Assembly: GCF_964204645.1 (NCBI RefSeq)
Contig: NC_134025.1
Span: 21,482,001 to 21,546,000, forward strand
Source: Tubulanus polymorphus
Taxonomy: Eukaryota; Nemertea; Palaeonemertea; Tubulaniformes; Tubulanidae
Direction: 5' to 3'
Length of the DNA: 64,000 nt
This document shows, piece after piece, positions 42,513-54,300 of this stretch; position 1 is the first letter of the stretch; every line of letters begins with the position of its first letter. The position numbers and the translations under genes are program-made. The notes below the pieces were generated by a model that was given only the letters and a program-made list of their open reading frames with translations, did no database searches and was not told the origin of the DNA.

Positions 42513-45500
42513 TCAGGTTATCTTGTCAAGATCATCTGGCAACGACGTAGATTTTTTCTTGAGCGCTTTCATTTCCATGTCGACGTTATTAACTTTTTGC
42601 CTTTTTAAAAACCTACCACCGGTGAATCCTGAAAAAAAACCGAACATAATAAGTAAATACACTACAGATATTTAGAATGAAAACTTCATTTGCCCTGCCA
42701 CACTTTATGTCTAATGTATTTTTCGCTAGTTTATTTCATGCTCCATCAAGCTCAATAACCGTAACACAAGCACCAGTTTTATCAGTTTTATTTCATAGAC
42801 CGGTTTTAATTTTTAAACCTACAATTGAACTCAGTTTACTGATCTGTAAGATTTAACTGGTCAAAACTAGTTATTTGGTTAAATTCACCAAATAAAATCA
42901 AATGCCAAATACATGAAATTCTGGTGAGCATAGACTCTTCCTAAAGATTTTTCTGCTTCTATAGACCTCCAATATACAAACTTCCGCATACATTATGCTG
43001 GTAGTTGTCACAAGTAAATCTGTAATCAATTAATCAGGGATGACCGACATTGTGGATATAATGTGGAGGCCTTGCAAACTTTGCATGTAGCCACTTAATT
43101 TGTTTGCTGAGGATGACATAATTTGATACACATTCTACCCGCATCAATAAAGTAGGCTACTACTGTGATAGTGTGTTTTTGTGTGCTTATCAATTATATG
43201 ATTATGTTGTTTGTGGGACTCATTATGTGCAAAATGCTTAATTCAACGAATATTTTCAATCCAAAAACACTTGTTATACAAGTTAATTGAATGTGTCTAA
43301 GCATTTCAATTTATTTAATTACTCTAAGCTTTCACATATATAATTCTTCTTCTTACCAAGCTACTCTTCATTGCTGCAGTAGCTCAAATCCTTTCAGATC
43401 GAAACTTTAAAAACTCATTTATATGTTCAATATTCTATGTGAAATATGTCCTAACTGCTTACTTTTAAAATGCATTCAATATTTTGATGCATGTATTTTT
43501 CTAAATAAACCGCATATGTAATGCACATATGTGTAGCGTGAATTCAAATAATAAGTATCATTTACGTAATAAATGTGCGATTGTGAGCACATAATGCAAA
43601 GCTTGCAATTGTGAGGGTTGTTAGCTAGACATTATACTATCTTTTAATACACTTATCCAAGAAAATTGCCAATTGAGTTTTGAGTTATGAAGCACATATT
43701 TACTTTATTTCTTATAAATGCGATAGATATATGATAACATTGGCACAGTATGTCTGTACCCCATTGGACTAAGAAAATAACAAAATCTTCCCGAGACATA
43801 CTTGGAATACGGATAAGTCGGATAAAAATTACGGTTCCAATTGATCCGACCATACATAGAACTAGTTCAATGATCCGACTTACGCGTACTCAACTGTACT
43901 ATCACCTTTGAAACAGATTAAAAGATAATGACAATTGGTAAGTCATTAACTCATCAGGGGCAGATCCAGCATTCAAGGCAAGGAAGGGGTTATCCATCTA
44001 AGACGTTTTGGGTCTTCTAAGCTTTGCTGCAATTTCATTATTCGCATACAAAATGATCTTTTAGATCTTCTCGAATTACTAAAAATACTAATTTTCACAA
44101 CAAAATTTTGATATTCTATCAGTTTTTCAAATCTTAATTTGGTTCTATCTTCAGGAAATATTCAGTAACACCTGCTAGATCCGCCACTGCTCATAGTCTA
44201 AGTGGTAACAGTTGAACCTTGCAAGGACCTGAGATCTGTTAGTAATAGTTTAGTGAAACTTTAAAGGTGAAACTGCGTTAACAAAATTGTGAGAATGCAA
44301 GTCCACCCATCAACAACCATATGCCAAAAATTCAAGCTTCTTTCGTGGCAACTGAAATACCAAATACAAGTGAATGAAACTTGCCTTGGATTGTATGATA
44401 CATGCAAATTATTCTGATTTCTGCTTTATGTGGCTCAATTGGAACTTCATGAGCAAACTGCCTCCAGTTAAGCCTAAAATATACCCCAAATGAGTAATAA
44501 TGAGTTCCTAAACAAAGTCCATTGCAATATTTAAGGCGTAATTGGGCTGAAACTATTCCCAACACATAGGGTTGTTTTACAGTTGACTAAGTCCACTCAA
44601 GTTGGACCCATATTCAATCAAATATGCAATCTGATTTAGTTTCTCTCAAGTCAGAGACAAATTTTCATCCATCGAAAGGATCCAACTTGAGACAAGTCTT
44701 ACCATTTAAGATAAAGATACCCCGGGCCAGCCTCGCAAAGCTAAATGATGATAACTAAGTTGCCAATAAAAATCTCATTTTAGATGACATCAAGCTGTGA
44801 AATTGATGCTGATCAGCATTGTGTCGGTAAAGATTTTTCCAAATATATGTTTTCTATTTTCATTCATAGCAGTAAAACATCAAATTAACCATACCTAAAA
44901 TACTGCCACCAACTGCACTAGCCACGCCTAACTTGATACCGGCTACCAATCCTACAGGACCTCCAATGGCACCACCGATCAGTGCTCCCGCCACTGGGTA
45001 TAGGGCAGCTTTATATTTAGCGGCCTGAAATGATAAAAGATTTGATCATCGTCAAAAATTGATACGTATGTCATAGGTATACCATGTATTATTCATTCAG
45101 GCCTATGACCGGGCTCACAAGTTTATGTAAATGCGGGCTTTATGAAATCCTGGACTAAATTATTTCAAAAGTTTTCTATGTTTTTGCTGTTGACTATAAA
45201 AAACTCCATTATCAGGTTGAATGAGGACAGCATTCTGAAGGAGACGATATACACGTAGGTACTTGTATTTGAAATGCAATCATTCCATATGATAATAAGT
45301 TTAAGACCCACCATAAACAAAGTCCAAAAGACAAAGCAAATTTTATCCATCAATAATGAAAATCAAAAGATTTTCGTTTCTCAACTCTCTATAGAGATCA
45401 TCATCAGGTGCGACTCTCTAAGAGTCATACCTGAGAGTTCAAAACATTGTGTCTTTTGGTTTTCACTTTTCTTTTAAACTGGTTCATAGTCGGTTTTAAA

Positions 45501-48500
45501 CTTTTAATCATCTACTCTCCACGTCAGAGTGTGGCTATTCTTCTATTCCGCATGATGATAGCTGTTGGTCAACAGCATTTCAAGCTTTCATTTGATCAAT
45601 AAAATGTGAGACCATTTCCAATAATTTTGATAGAAGTATTACTGGTCTTATGACTCTAATAACAACCATTACTTTTTATGTAAGGACAATCGACAACAAA
45701 CCTTCGCTAAAGAACTAGATCCTTTGGTGACATTTTCATGTGCAGTATCAATATTATCTTCAATATTGTTTATCATCTCTCCTTGAGCCTTTAAAGTAGA
45801 AACATAAATATGAGATGAGTATCATCAATTCCTAAAACTTTAATCCCACACGAAAGTTCAATTTTGCCTTGCTGGACAAATGCTCTTATCGGGCTGACAA
45901 ATCATGGCTCACCGTTTAATTCCTTCTTAGCATCCAGGCACTGGCTAGAGTTAGGTGTTACAGATAGAGGTTGAGCTATGATTTGTCAGTTGCCTCCATA
46001 TCTCAAATGGTTAGAGCATTTCCCTGATAAGTGAAAAATCAGTAGTTTAAATCCTCGTGTCTGGTTGACAGATTTCAACTCAAGTATTTAACACTGGACC
46101 TCAGTACTTCACTAATCTTTTAAATCATACACCTGATTGGATTTATTTGTCAGGTGTTTGTAGCTTAATTAGGAGTTTGATTGAATTAATCGTCAAATGA
46201 TTTCAAGAGCCCCCAAATCTCTCTTGTCGTAGAACCAAGACCCAGGTCAATAAATCAGTTCAGTTTGACTCAAGAGTTGAAAAAAAAAAATCAGAATATT
46301 TTCAAATATTTGATTATCAAATCGAGTCAAATCTTAATTGCTAATTTCTTGTTTGATTTGGACCAAAAGTGAAAATTTGTCTATTCATATAGAATATAGA
46401 ATTTGTCTATTCATATAGAATTTGTCTATTCATTTCTATCCACACGACGAGTGAAAAAATTTAAAACACGCAACCTGTGGTCGTGGATACTCACATGAAC
46501 CACTTCAGCAAAATCCTTCATTAGACCATTTAATTCTAAAAGGTCCTAAAATTCATTGAAACAAAAACAACGAATATTCAGTAACTTCATAGGATAAACA
46601 AACTTCATTTCTTTTATATTTTTGCCTTGTATCAATTCGCAATAGAGCTTTCAAGTATGTTGTAATTCAAAACCATACTCCTTTTCGAAAAGATTTTACT
46701 CATCCAGTTGTATCTTGAATTATTTTGATGAGCAACGCATAGTATTCTAGTAAAATCACTGCTGTTTTATTGTACAGTGCAGTAATTAATCTTTATTTGT
46801 ACAGCGCTACTCGAGAAAACTAATTATCATTAATAACATCATGAGATTAACATGGCGTACTTCTTCTAGCTGATTCCACGAATGCTCAGCGTCATCTTGT
46901 ATTTCTTTTTCCTGTTGTAATTGTAACAAGGGAGCATCTTCAGCAAGGAGCGACTCTGGACGGGAATCTACAAATGAGATGAAAGCCTTACATACTTCCT
47001 GAAGGCCCAAATTCATAGAGAGTTTAAGTTTATATTAATACAGCTCATTTTAGGTAACTCTGGAGACCTTTTTGGACTAATGAAAACTTTTCAGTCGTGC
47101 CACATCGTCCTGCTTTCACAAAAAATGTTGCAAGAGAGTAAATCTTTATAGGGAAATTTGTTATGTACAATATAAAAAATTGTCAAAAGGATCCAGTTTC
47201 GAATTTGCTGCTGAATATTTTCCAAGAGAACTCAAACTGAAAAGTTTTACATAAGCGTTTGTCAAGAAAATTGTTCCTCAAATCGTAATTCAACAGATCC
47301 AAACTTTTAGTCCTGGATTCAACTTTTTTTTGCGAAAATGTAATAATTAGAATAAAATCATTGCAATGCTGAATAGCCTACGTACTTACACTGTAAACTG
47401 TGAGGGTCATTATCATCTACTGATGGCTGCAAAGCTGTACTATAAACATGAAGAAATTCGGAAACTTTTGTCATGGCTTCGTTTCTGACCGTTTTCACTT
47501 TCTCATCGAATACCGGCACATCTTCATCTCTAAGAGAATTTGAAGTACGAGGGTAATTAAACTTAATTATTTCAACCATTTGAATAATCGGTATAATCGA
47601 ACATTCATACAGACTAGTCTTAAGTGTCTAAGGGGCATCTACACTGCAGTGCGATGTATCGGATATGGACTTAGCTAATACACCGCATCGCATGGCGGTG
47701 TATTGATGTTATTGGTAATTAGTTTCTATCTCTATTGATAGATAGCAGCACCTGTCAAACATACTGAAATGTAACAAACAATACACTGTCCTGCGGTGTA
47801 GATGCGCTATAGAGTCATAGCCATTATTCAACACACCTGTGTGGAATTTTTCAAAATTTTCAAATTATCAATGAGAGTCAGCAGTGAAAGGGCTAATGAA
47901 TTTTTGGTGTCATGTAAAAGGAAATTCAGCAGTCTATACTTCCAAAAAGATCATAACACTTATGTTCATATTTTGTGCAAGCTCAGTTTACTTACCTTAT
48001 CTGATGACGAGTTTTCTCCATTTCCCTAATATTTGCCTTCAACTGTTGTACAGTTCGACTTGAATTGATGTGTTCACGATGTAACGATCTCCATTCTGAT
48101 AACACTTTAAACTGAAAATAATCAGCGAATTACGAACTGTTCTAAAGAATTTTCTTTCTTCTACAAACAGGGAATTCATTCGTCCATCCAAGCACAGGAT
48201 TGCGGAAAGCGAATTTCGAACCTGGGTCATCTTCATTCGAATACATCTGTAATTACTTATGTAAGCTCACCCATCTATTACCATGCTATAGTTTTTCTTA
48301 GTTAGTAACAGTTAGTTACAATTAGTTTATTGCTCCACAAAAAAATTATATTGCACAGTGAAAGTGAAAGACCTAGGCAACTAGGGTGGCCCCTTCCATT
48401 CCCCAAACCAGCCTTGACTATCCAAAATGTCTGACTGATGTCCAAAAATACTACCCCCTGTAAATCCAATAAATGGCCTGGAGTCATATGACATTCTATC

Positions 48501-48761
48501 ATAACTCATTCAATCTGCAACATTTTTGACACAGTGACTAACTACATCAGCAACTATTCATAGGAAACTGTGGAACTCGATTGCGATGAAAATATAAGCG
48601 TTACCTTTTGTATATTGAGCTTATGTCTTTGTAATCGCTCAAGATCTATTTCTACAATCTTGATAAATTTATGAATCGTCGGCTCGAGTCGTTTCAGTGG
48701 AAACTTGGTGTAAGTCGATGATTCACCCCTACTCCCCGGCGGCGGCTCATCAATTGATATC
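42513..48761 (-). CDS. STX17: STX17, syntaxin-17 (8 coding exons; first coding exon not found)
   Basis: Syntaxin-17 is the Qa-SNARE of the autophagosome outer membrane; with SNAP29 and VAMP8 it drives fusion with lysosomes. Coding exons on the minus strand: 48761-48605, 48111-47996, 47529-47390, 46967-46861, 46545-46495, 45788-45702, 45024-44895, 42628-42513. Phases join to 300 complete codons plus TGA (human 302 aa). N-terminal block PLKRLEPTIHKFIKIV and HREHINSSRTVQQLK form the Habc region. SWNQLEEDLLEL matches the human segment with the reported W-x-x-L ATG8-binding motif. The SNARE helix spans the two short exons, with the 0-layer glutamine in HAQGEM. The glycine-zipper membrane hairpin typical of STX17 follows: PVAGALIGGAIGGPVGLVAG and VGGSILGFTGG, then a lysine-rich tail. 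The first exon found starts in phase after an acceptor, and its only nearby ATG is out of frame, so a start exon lies upstream. Intron 2 holds a MITE. Confidence 0.96.
43955..44189. mobile_element. hAT-like MITE with CAGGGGCAGATCC ends, 5-bp target duplication
   Basis: The left end is CAGGGGCAGATCCAGCA and the right end, reversed, CAGTGGCGGATCTAGCAGG. CTCAT lies directly outside both ends (43950-43954 and 44190-44194). The 235-bp element is non-coding and sits in the last intron of STX17. The ends resemble hAT termini; hAT elements usually make 8-bp duplications, so the class is inferred. Confidence 0.65.
45990..46066 (+). repeat. tRNA-like SINE fragment
   Basis: Contains a weak A box (TATCTCAAATGGTTAGAGCA) followed about 40 bases later by AGTTTAAATCC, one change from a B box. 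It resembles a decayed tRNA-derived element in a STX17 intron. No acceptor stem pairs, so it is not a tRNA gene. Confidence 0.4.
46379..46437. repeat. Short tandem repeat of TCTATTCATATAGAA
   Basis: A unit of roughly 24 bases built around GTCTATTCATATAGAATTT is repeated about 2.5 times within a STX17 intron. It is non-coding. Confidence 0.7.
47632..47892 (-). mobile_element. piggyBac-like MITE, family A, copy 5 (in STX17 intron)
   Basis: Orientation as at 18234-18503. Internal blocks GGTGTATTGATGTTATTGG, AGCACCTGTCAAAC and GGTGTAGATGCGCTATA match the family and the right end is AGCAGTGAAAGGG. CTAA flanks both ends (47628-47631 and 47893-47896), a one-base variant of the usual TTAA. Confidence 0.75.
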
Positions 48762-48973
48762 CTGAAATGATCGCGTACAAATAAACACAAATCATTCGCA
48801 AATGACAAGAATAGAAATACAGTCAAGTTCAAAGTATTGTTATGTTGATGACTTGTTTTATCCAAACAATGACTTCGACTTAGCTAAAGGTAATTTGTTT
48901 GGAAATACAAGTATTTATTCAAAAATAGATCAGGTAAATAGATTCAAAAATGATCGATGAATTACTCGAAAAC

Positions 48974-49217
48974 CAATTTTTTTTTTTGAATTTTGTTAGC
49001 AGTTAACGTATGCGATGCAACAAGTACTCATAGCTCAGCTATAGTCTGAATACCAGACGTTTTGGTCCCCTACAGTTGTTTGGGGAGCAACGGCTAGATA
49101 CTAGACTGAGCTCAGATTTGTTTGTTTTTTTGCTTTACATCGCTTGGACTCGAACCCACTTGTCACTCGGCACTGATAGTGGATGCAACGCCTTATCCCA
49201 CTGAGCTACTTTCCACA
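48974..49217 (-). repeat. tRNA-derived SINE with A box, B box and poly(A) tail
   Basis: On the minus strand from about 49217 the sequence reads TAGCTCAGTGGG, a good A box, followed by GGTTCGAGTCC, a perfect B box, with tRNA-like spacing. The body continues for about 150 bases and ends at an A11 run (T at 48977-48987 on the plus strand). The 5' and 3' segments of the tRNA-like part do not pair as an acceptor stem, which makes a tRNA gene unlikely and a SINE likely. Confidence 0.75.
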
Positions 49218-50171
49218 AGATCATCGAAGCTCGAAGCTTGAATCCAGCCGATTGTTTTAACTACATATAGGCCTTGCATTCAACCCTACCCCTAACCAAC
49301 GCCGGTAAACCCATTCAACCCTCTACTAGAGCGACTCTAATGAAACCTTAACTCCAATAAAACAATTCTATTGTTTTTTTCAGTAGTTTATCTTTTTAAA
49401 GATGTCGGCAAAACGGCATTTACCAAAATATATTGGCGCAATGCGGATTGGCAATTCCTATTTTTGTAAATTATCATGTTACTTTCAGTTTTTCACTCAC
49501 ATTATGATTACGATGGTACCAGAAACTATGTCATTTAATGATGTTCTTAACTAATGATATGTAGAAAAATAAAGCTCGTCACTTTTAATTCAGAAGAAGA
49601 AGTCTGTTTTGGGTTTAACACAAATGAGGAAATGATTTACTGGGTTTTCTGAAATTTGACAAATTAGAATAAAGTTGTTGCGTTGTATGTGTAACAAAAA
49701 ATGACTCAATCAACATCGGATTCGAATCCCTTCTTGAATATAGAAGAAAGCCCTTGGCCTTGGTGATGATTGTTCCCCTGCTTAATTTCTCGGTTCAAAG
49801 ATTCCTTGTTTTTGAAATTCTCGTTTATTTCTAGCACTGTATAGTATAACATGGAAATAAGATTATATTGGATTGACTGGTACATTGAGCGATTGTGTGG
49901 AGAACTGTCAATTAAAATTTATTGATTGTTTCGGTATCATTTTCGCCGACAAAGCCAGAAAATACTGAACTACTTAGACGGATGTGAATTATCGAAGCAA
50001 ATAGTGTAAGATGTTCATTCTCATTAAAAGAAATAGCTCTGCTGGTCAGATAGGCCAAGAAAATTAATAATGGCCTTATATTAGGTCCTCCATTCCAAAA
50101 AGCCAAAAAGGACTAATTATTATTACTATTAGGCGTAAATATACAGCTGTCTCGTCAGCGGGACAACTTAT

Positions 50172-50220
50172 TAATTCAGTGCTGACTGAATGATACCCGA
50201 AATGGCTGGAGATAATCACT
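50172..50220 (+). mobile_element. Family A MITE fragment
   Basis: The blocks TTCAGTGCTGACT, ATGATACCCGAAAT and GCTGGAGATAAT match the left end of the piggyBac-like family at 8797 and 13036; the rest is missing. It abuts the palindrome that starts at 50241. A similar short fragment lies at about 35,457-35,491 in an ERP44 intron. Confidence 0.6.
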
Positions 50221-50240
50221 GAGACTTGTCACAATTGATA

Positions 50241-51198
50241 GTGAATGAATAAAACCAGTATCAATGACCAACCCCAGTATCCCTGTATAATAAAAAAAAA
50301 CATTTTTTATTATACAGTGCATGGGCGGATCCAGGGGGATGGGTAGACAGTATTGGAAGGAAATTTAAGGGCACCTTTCTGATCTTAGGGCACACCCAGT
50401 ATCCAGGTCAATGCGAGCGCCGAAGGCGCAAAGTCCTTAGAGGGCGGTCTGGGGGCCCACCCCCAGAAAATTTTGAAAATATGGTACCATTTAAAGGCTT
50501 TTAGAGGGCTTCTAGAGGCTAGCAGAGCAATCCAGAATAAACGAATTCGAGACAAGATTTCAACAGATGCGGATAAAAAATGAAGCTGGCGAACCCATGA
50601 AAGAATGGTCGTCGTCAACTTCGCCTAGTGCCCCTATAATCTTTAAAAGTGCCCCTTAACAATTATACAGAATACGGCTAAGTACCCCTTCATTGTTAAC
50701 AATCGGCAAAAATTGCCTCGTCTTCACATTTATCCTTATGTCGTGTGCCATCTTCCAAACCAAAAGTGCCCCTAAAATTTTAAAAATTAGGCAAAAAAGT
50801 GCCCTTTTCTTCAACATTTTCCGCGTATAGTGCCCTCTTCTAAAGTACGAGTGCCCCTTTAGCCCTCCCTGAAAAGGCAAGGACAAGGTGCCCTCATCTA
50901 AAGCATGAGTGCCCCTTGCAAAAGGAAAGTGCCCTTTTTAATTTATCATGATTAAAGGCTTTACAAATATGATTATCTCTCCTCACTTTCTCGGCAGCAG
51001 TATTTACCGATTAATTTTATAATTAGGCCTATGCCCGGATTACGGACACGGAATTAGGGGTTGCTGAAATAATGCCGTCAAAAATATTGCCGGTGAAATT
51101 TCGAAGGGCACTTAAAAATTCTAGACCGTATTGGGCAATACGGCGGATCCGCCCCTGCAGTGATACTTGGGTTGGTAATTGATACTGGTTTTATTCAC
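50241..51198. repeat. Palindromic (foldback) element interrupted by an insertion
   Basis: The left arm GTGAATGAATAAAACCAG continues through CAATGACCAACCCCAGTAT. The right arm, reversed, reads GTGAATAAAACCAG and continues CAATTACCAACCCAAGTAT. With the insertion removed the arms meet in a near-perfect hairpin whose centre is ATAATAAAAAAAAACATTTTTTATTAT. No coding capacity. Confidence 0.75.
50320..51157. mobile_element. hAT-like non-autonomous element, 838 bp, CAGTG target duplication
   Basis: The ends CATGGGCGGATCC and, reversed, CAGGGGCGGATCC match at 12 of 13 positions; CAGTG is duplicated at 50315-50319 and 51158-51162. The interior has many spaced GTGCCC(C/T)T motifs and no long coding frame. 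It was inserted into the palindrome described above. The terminal motif CAGGGGCGGATCCAG also occurs alone at about 22,974. Confidence 0.7.
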
Positions 51199-51320
51199 AG
51201 GGGCTTGTAAACTGGCTGGATTTTATTTCTGAGTTGTTGATCGCGAGAACCTTTGTGAGGCCTAAAAGATAAGCTCTATTTGCATAGATCACCGGAAATT
51301 TGTTTGTTCTATTTTAGCTG

Positions 51321-51335
51321 ATGCAGTGTTTCTAG
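51321..51335 (+). promoter_or_regulatory. Short upstream ORF in the SMCR8 leader
   Basis: Directly after the putative leader acceptor, ATG CAG TGT TTC TAG forms a four-codon frame ending 12 bases before the SMCR8 ATG pair. If it is in the mature leader it may lower SMCR8 translation. This depends on where the transcript starts. Confidence 0.4.
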
Positions 51336-51347
51336 CTCATTTGCAAC

Positions 51348-54300
51348 ATGATGTACAGTGGTTATCATGATGCCGCTATCTTAGTGGAGGAATTGAATGG
51401 AGATCAACGTTTTGCCGCCATCGATAAAAGTCTGCTGCCTCTGGAATTCATGCCGTTCTGCGATATCGTCACCAATCCGTGGCGTAAAGGTGGCTTAGTC
51501 GAAAAGGACTTTGTAACAATTGCCGAATTTTCAGAGCTTGAGGGACCAAAACCGCTGGTAATTGCAGTGCAAGCTTACTTAGTCTGGATCAGTTTGATTG
51601 CAATTTCGATCTAATAAGGTTCCTCAAAATTCCAAGTTCAGGATTTAAAGTCGAAATTCCACAATTCTTAACTAAACTTTCGAACATTTTTAACCCTGAA
51701 TCGAGTCAAATTTAGGCCAACCGAGACTATGGGATTGGGTCCATTGTTGAACCGTGAGTAGTGGACATTTAGAGTCCATTTATTTTATGTGCCATATATG
51801 TAGAATTGGATTTTCAATCCAGATATCTTATGAACCAGATTTATTTCTTTGGTCACAAATGATCCAGGTTATCAAAGTTTAAGATTAATATACTGTAACA
51901 ACTTTTCAATTGCATTCAATGTTGGGTCAACGTTTTGATTGCTACTTTCAATCCAATATAATTTTATTTGCACTCCATACAATGCTAGAAATAAATGAAT
52001 TTTCACTTTCAGATCACTATACCGAAGGAAGAAAACTCGAATTTTGACCTAAATGCATTTGTGCTGAAGATAATGTCAGTTGACCACCAATCAGTGAGCA
52101 GGTCAGTCAATCTGTGAAGTACATTTTGATTCATTAGCGAGTGTTTAGTGTTTTATTCATCGAGAATCAAATATCATTGGTGATTATAAAACGGATTATT
52201 ATAATGGACTCTTCATTAGCCCTTTAAACTTCTTCTGAAACTTGTCCTAAAGTAGGTAGTTCCCGAACTAATATCAGTCGACCACTATACTTTTGAACTG
52301 GGTTTTGATTTTTGACGATAAGTAATTTACGATATTTTATCATTTTGTTACAGCGAAAAGTTTGCCATGCCTGAAGATACCCAAGTTGTCATTAGTGAAG
52401 ATAAACAATGCATTTATGCTTACGTAAGATACTGTTATTGTACTTGTTGCCATTATGACTGGATAAAAATGAATTCTTTTGGACAGGTGTATTTTTTAAA
52501 ATTATGTGAATTGTTAGTTATCGGCCGTGTAAATTAAGCACTGTATCCCTTTAATGAAATAGATTTGTAGTCGCACCCAAGTCAGGCGAAAAGCTAGTGG
52601 TGTCGAAAATGGAGTGAATACTTTTGCTTTTGAGCTGTGGCAACAAAAATGTTGGGAAGAAATCCTAGAAAACCTAAAAAATGTACCCAAAAAGGCAACC
52701 TCCCCTAGTACCCATGTTCGATGCACTGCATTCTTATCGAATGAGCACTGTTTACTGTTTAGTATCATAAGTCTTGTCACGTTGATCATTAACATCGCAT
52801 AATTCGTTCACATTTATACATTTAGGTACATCATTTTACTTTACATGACAGTCAAGCACGAGGGTTTGTTCGACCTTTTTGCATGGCGTATGTTTCTACC
52901 GATTCAAGGTTTGTTGAATAATATACCGCTATCTTACAGTAACATAAATATAGGAGAATGATCCAGGGGTAACAAACTGACTTACTACATTAAAGAATGC
53001 TGTTTTCTCAATCACTGATATTAGTATACATAGCTAGTGTCGACATATTCATGTCCACTTGACGCGTTATATTGCGATATATTGACATGAATATGGCGAG
53101 TTGTCGAGTTGGAACACGACAACTGGTGGCCCTTTATGGCTTCCATAGGTCCTTCCTTTCTAGGATGATATTGAAGGTGTTCTATTATTTGTTGACCTTG
53201 GAGTAATCCTTACATTGATTGAAAAAATACTCTGCAGATTCATGCAGGTATTTCGAAAAACCTGATGGATGTATGTAAGTCCCCTGGATCTGCACAAAAT
53301 GTTTCTGCATGTGAAGCACTGAGTTCAGTTTTTCGACAACAAACAAAATACCTGTTTGCTGTTGAAACGTATCATTCCCGCGTTACCAGTTTTGTATCCC
53401 TGGAGAATATGTTCTGGTCCGCCTATTTTACAGATCTGACCTGGGCCACTGTTAATGAAACTTGGCTTTAATACTTCTAGTATAGTAATCCTACTTCACA
53501 CTAGAATTCCAGTGAAGATTGAAAGCGTATAGATATTTTTCATTATTGCGTCAAATATGTTTCAGAAAAATCATGACTTTCTATGAAGAAATGCTAGCCC
53601 AATTCATGAAGGTAAGGTAAAAACAATTGCTTTTTGACTTGTAAAACCACTTTCAGTATGTTGTATGATAACAGATTTCCATGGAATTTATCTTATCTAC
53701 CGTAGGTGTCTTGGTACTTTAAATATGGAAACTTAAAACTCTTTCATAGAGATATGAAGCACTATCAAGCTGATCTACTGTATACATTAAGTACGTTCTT
53801 TAATGGTACTAAATTAGATACCCACTAAACTTAAACTGCTTTTTACATTCATTTTTTTCGCAATCCTGCTAATAAGAAGCCAAAATCTTTGTTATTTTGG
53901 TAGAAAATATTTTTTATTTCAGGTCAGTTAAAGGCTCGTAGAAACTTGCCATTTGCATTTACCGGGCTGAGTAAAAGTAAAGTAAAAGATGAATTGGATG
54001 GTTGTTCAATTGGTCAAATTCAAGTCGTACTCAATGAAATTAATGAGATTATCACCGAAGTAGAATCATTCCTGGTATGTTACCAGACTTTGGAACTTTC
54101 TTAATTACACTGAAATTGGATAAGATTTTAAGATATGAGTTAATGCGCTCATTAATACATTGAATTTTATGAAATACGATCAATGCTTATAAGATACGTT
54201 AAAGGGATATTCGGTTACTTCCAGAATGATCATCATCTTGATCAGAAATTCCAGGCCATGGAAGAGAAGAATAGGAAACAATGTTCGCAGAACGCAAACA

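Larger units (their letters stand above)
48762..51347. other. Divergent intergenic region between STX17 and SMCR8
   Basis: About 2.6 kb between the first STX17 exon I can place and the SMCR8 ATG. It must hold the STX17 start exon and probably both promoters. Much of it is transposon: a tRNA-derived SINE (48974-49217), a family A fragment near 50,172-50,220, and a palindrome split by a hAT-like element (50241-51198). A splice-acceptor-like CTATTTTAG at 51309-51317 precedes the SMCR8 start, suggesting a 5' UTR intron. I could not choose a STX17 start exon. Confidence 0.55.
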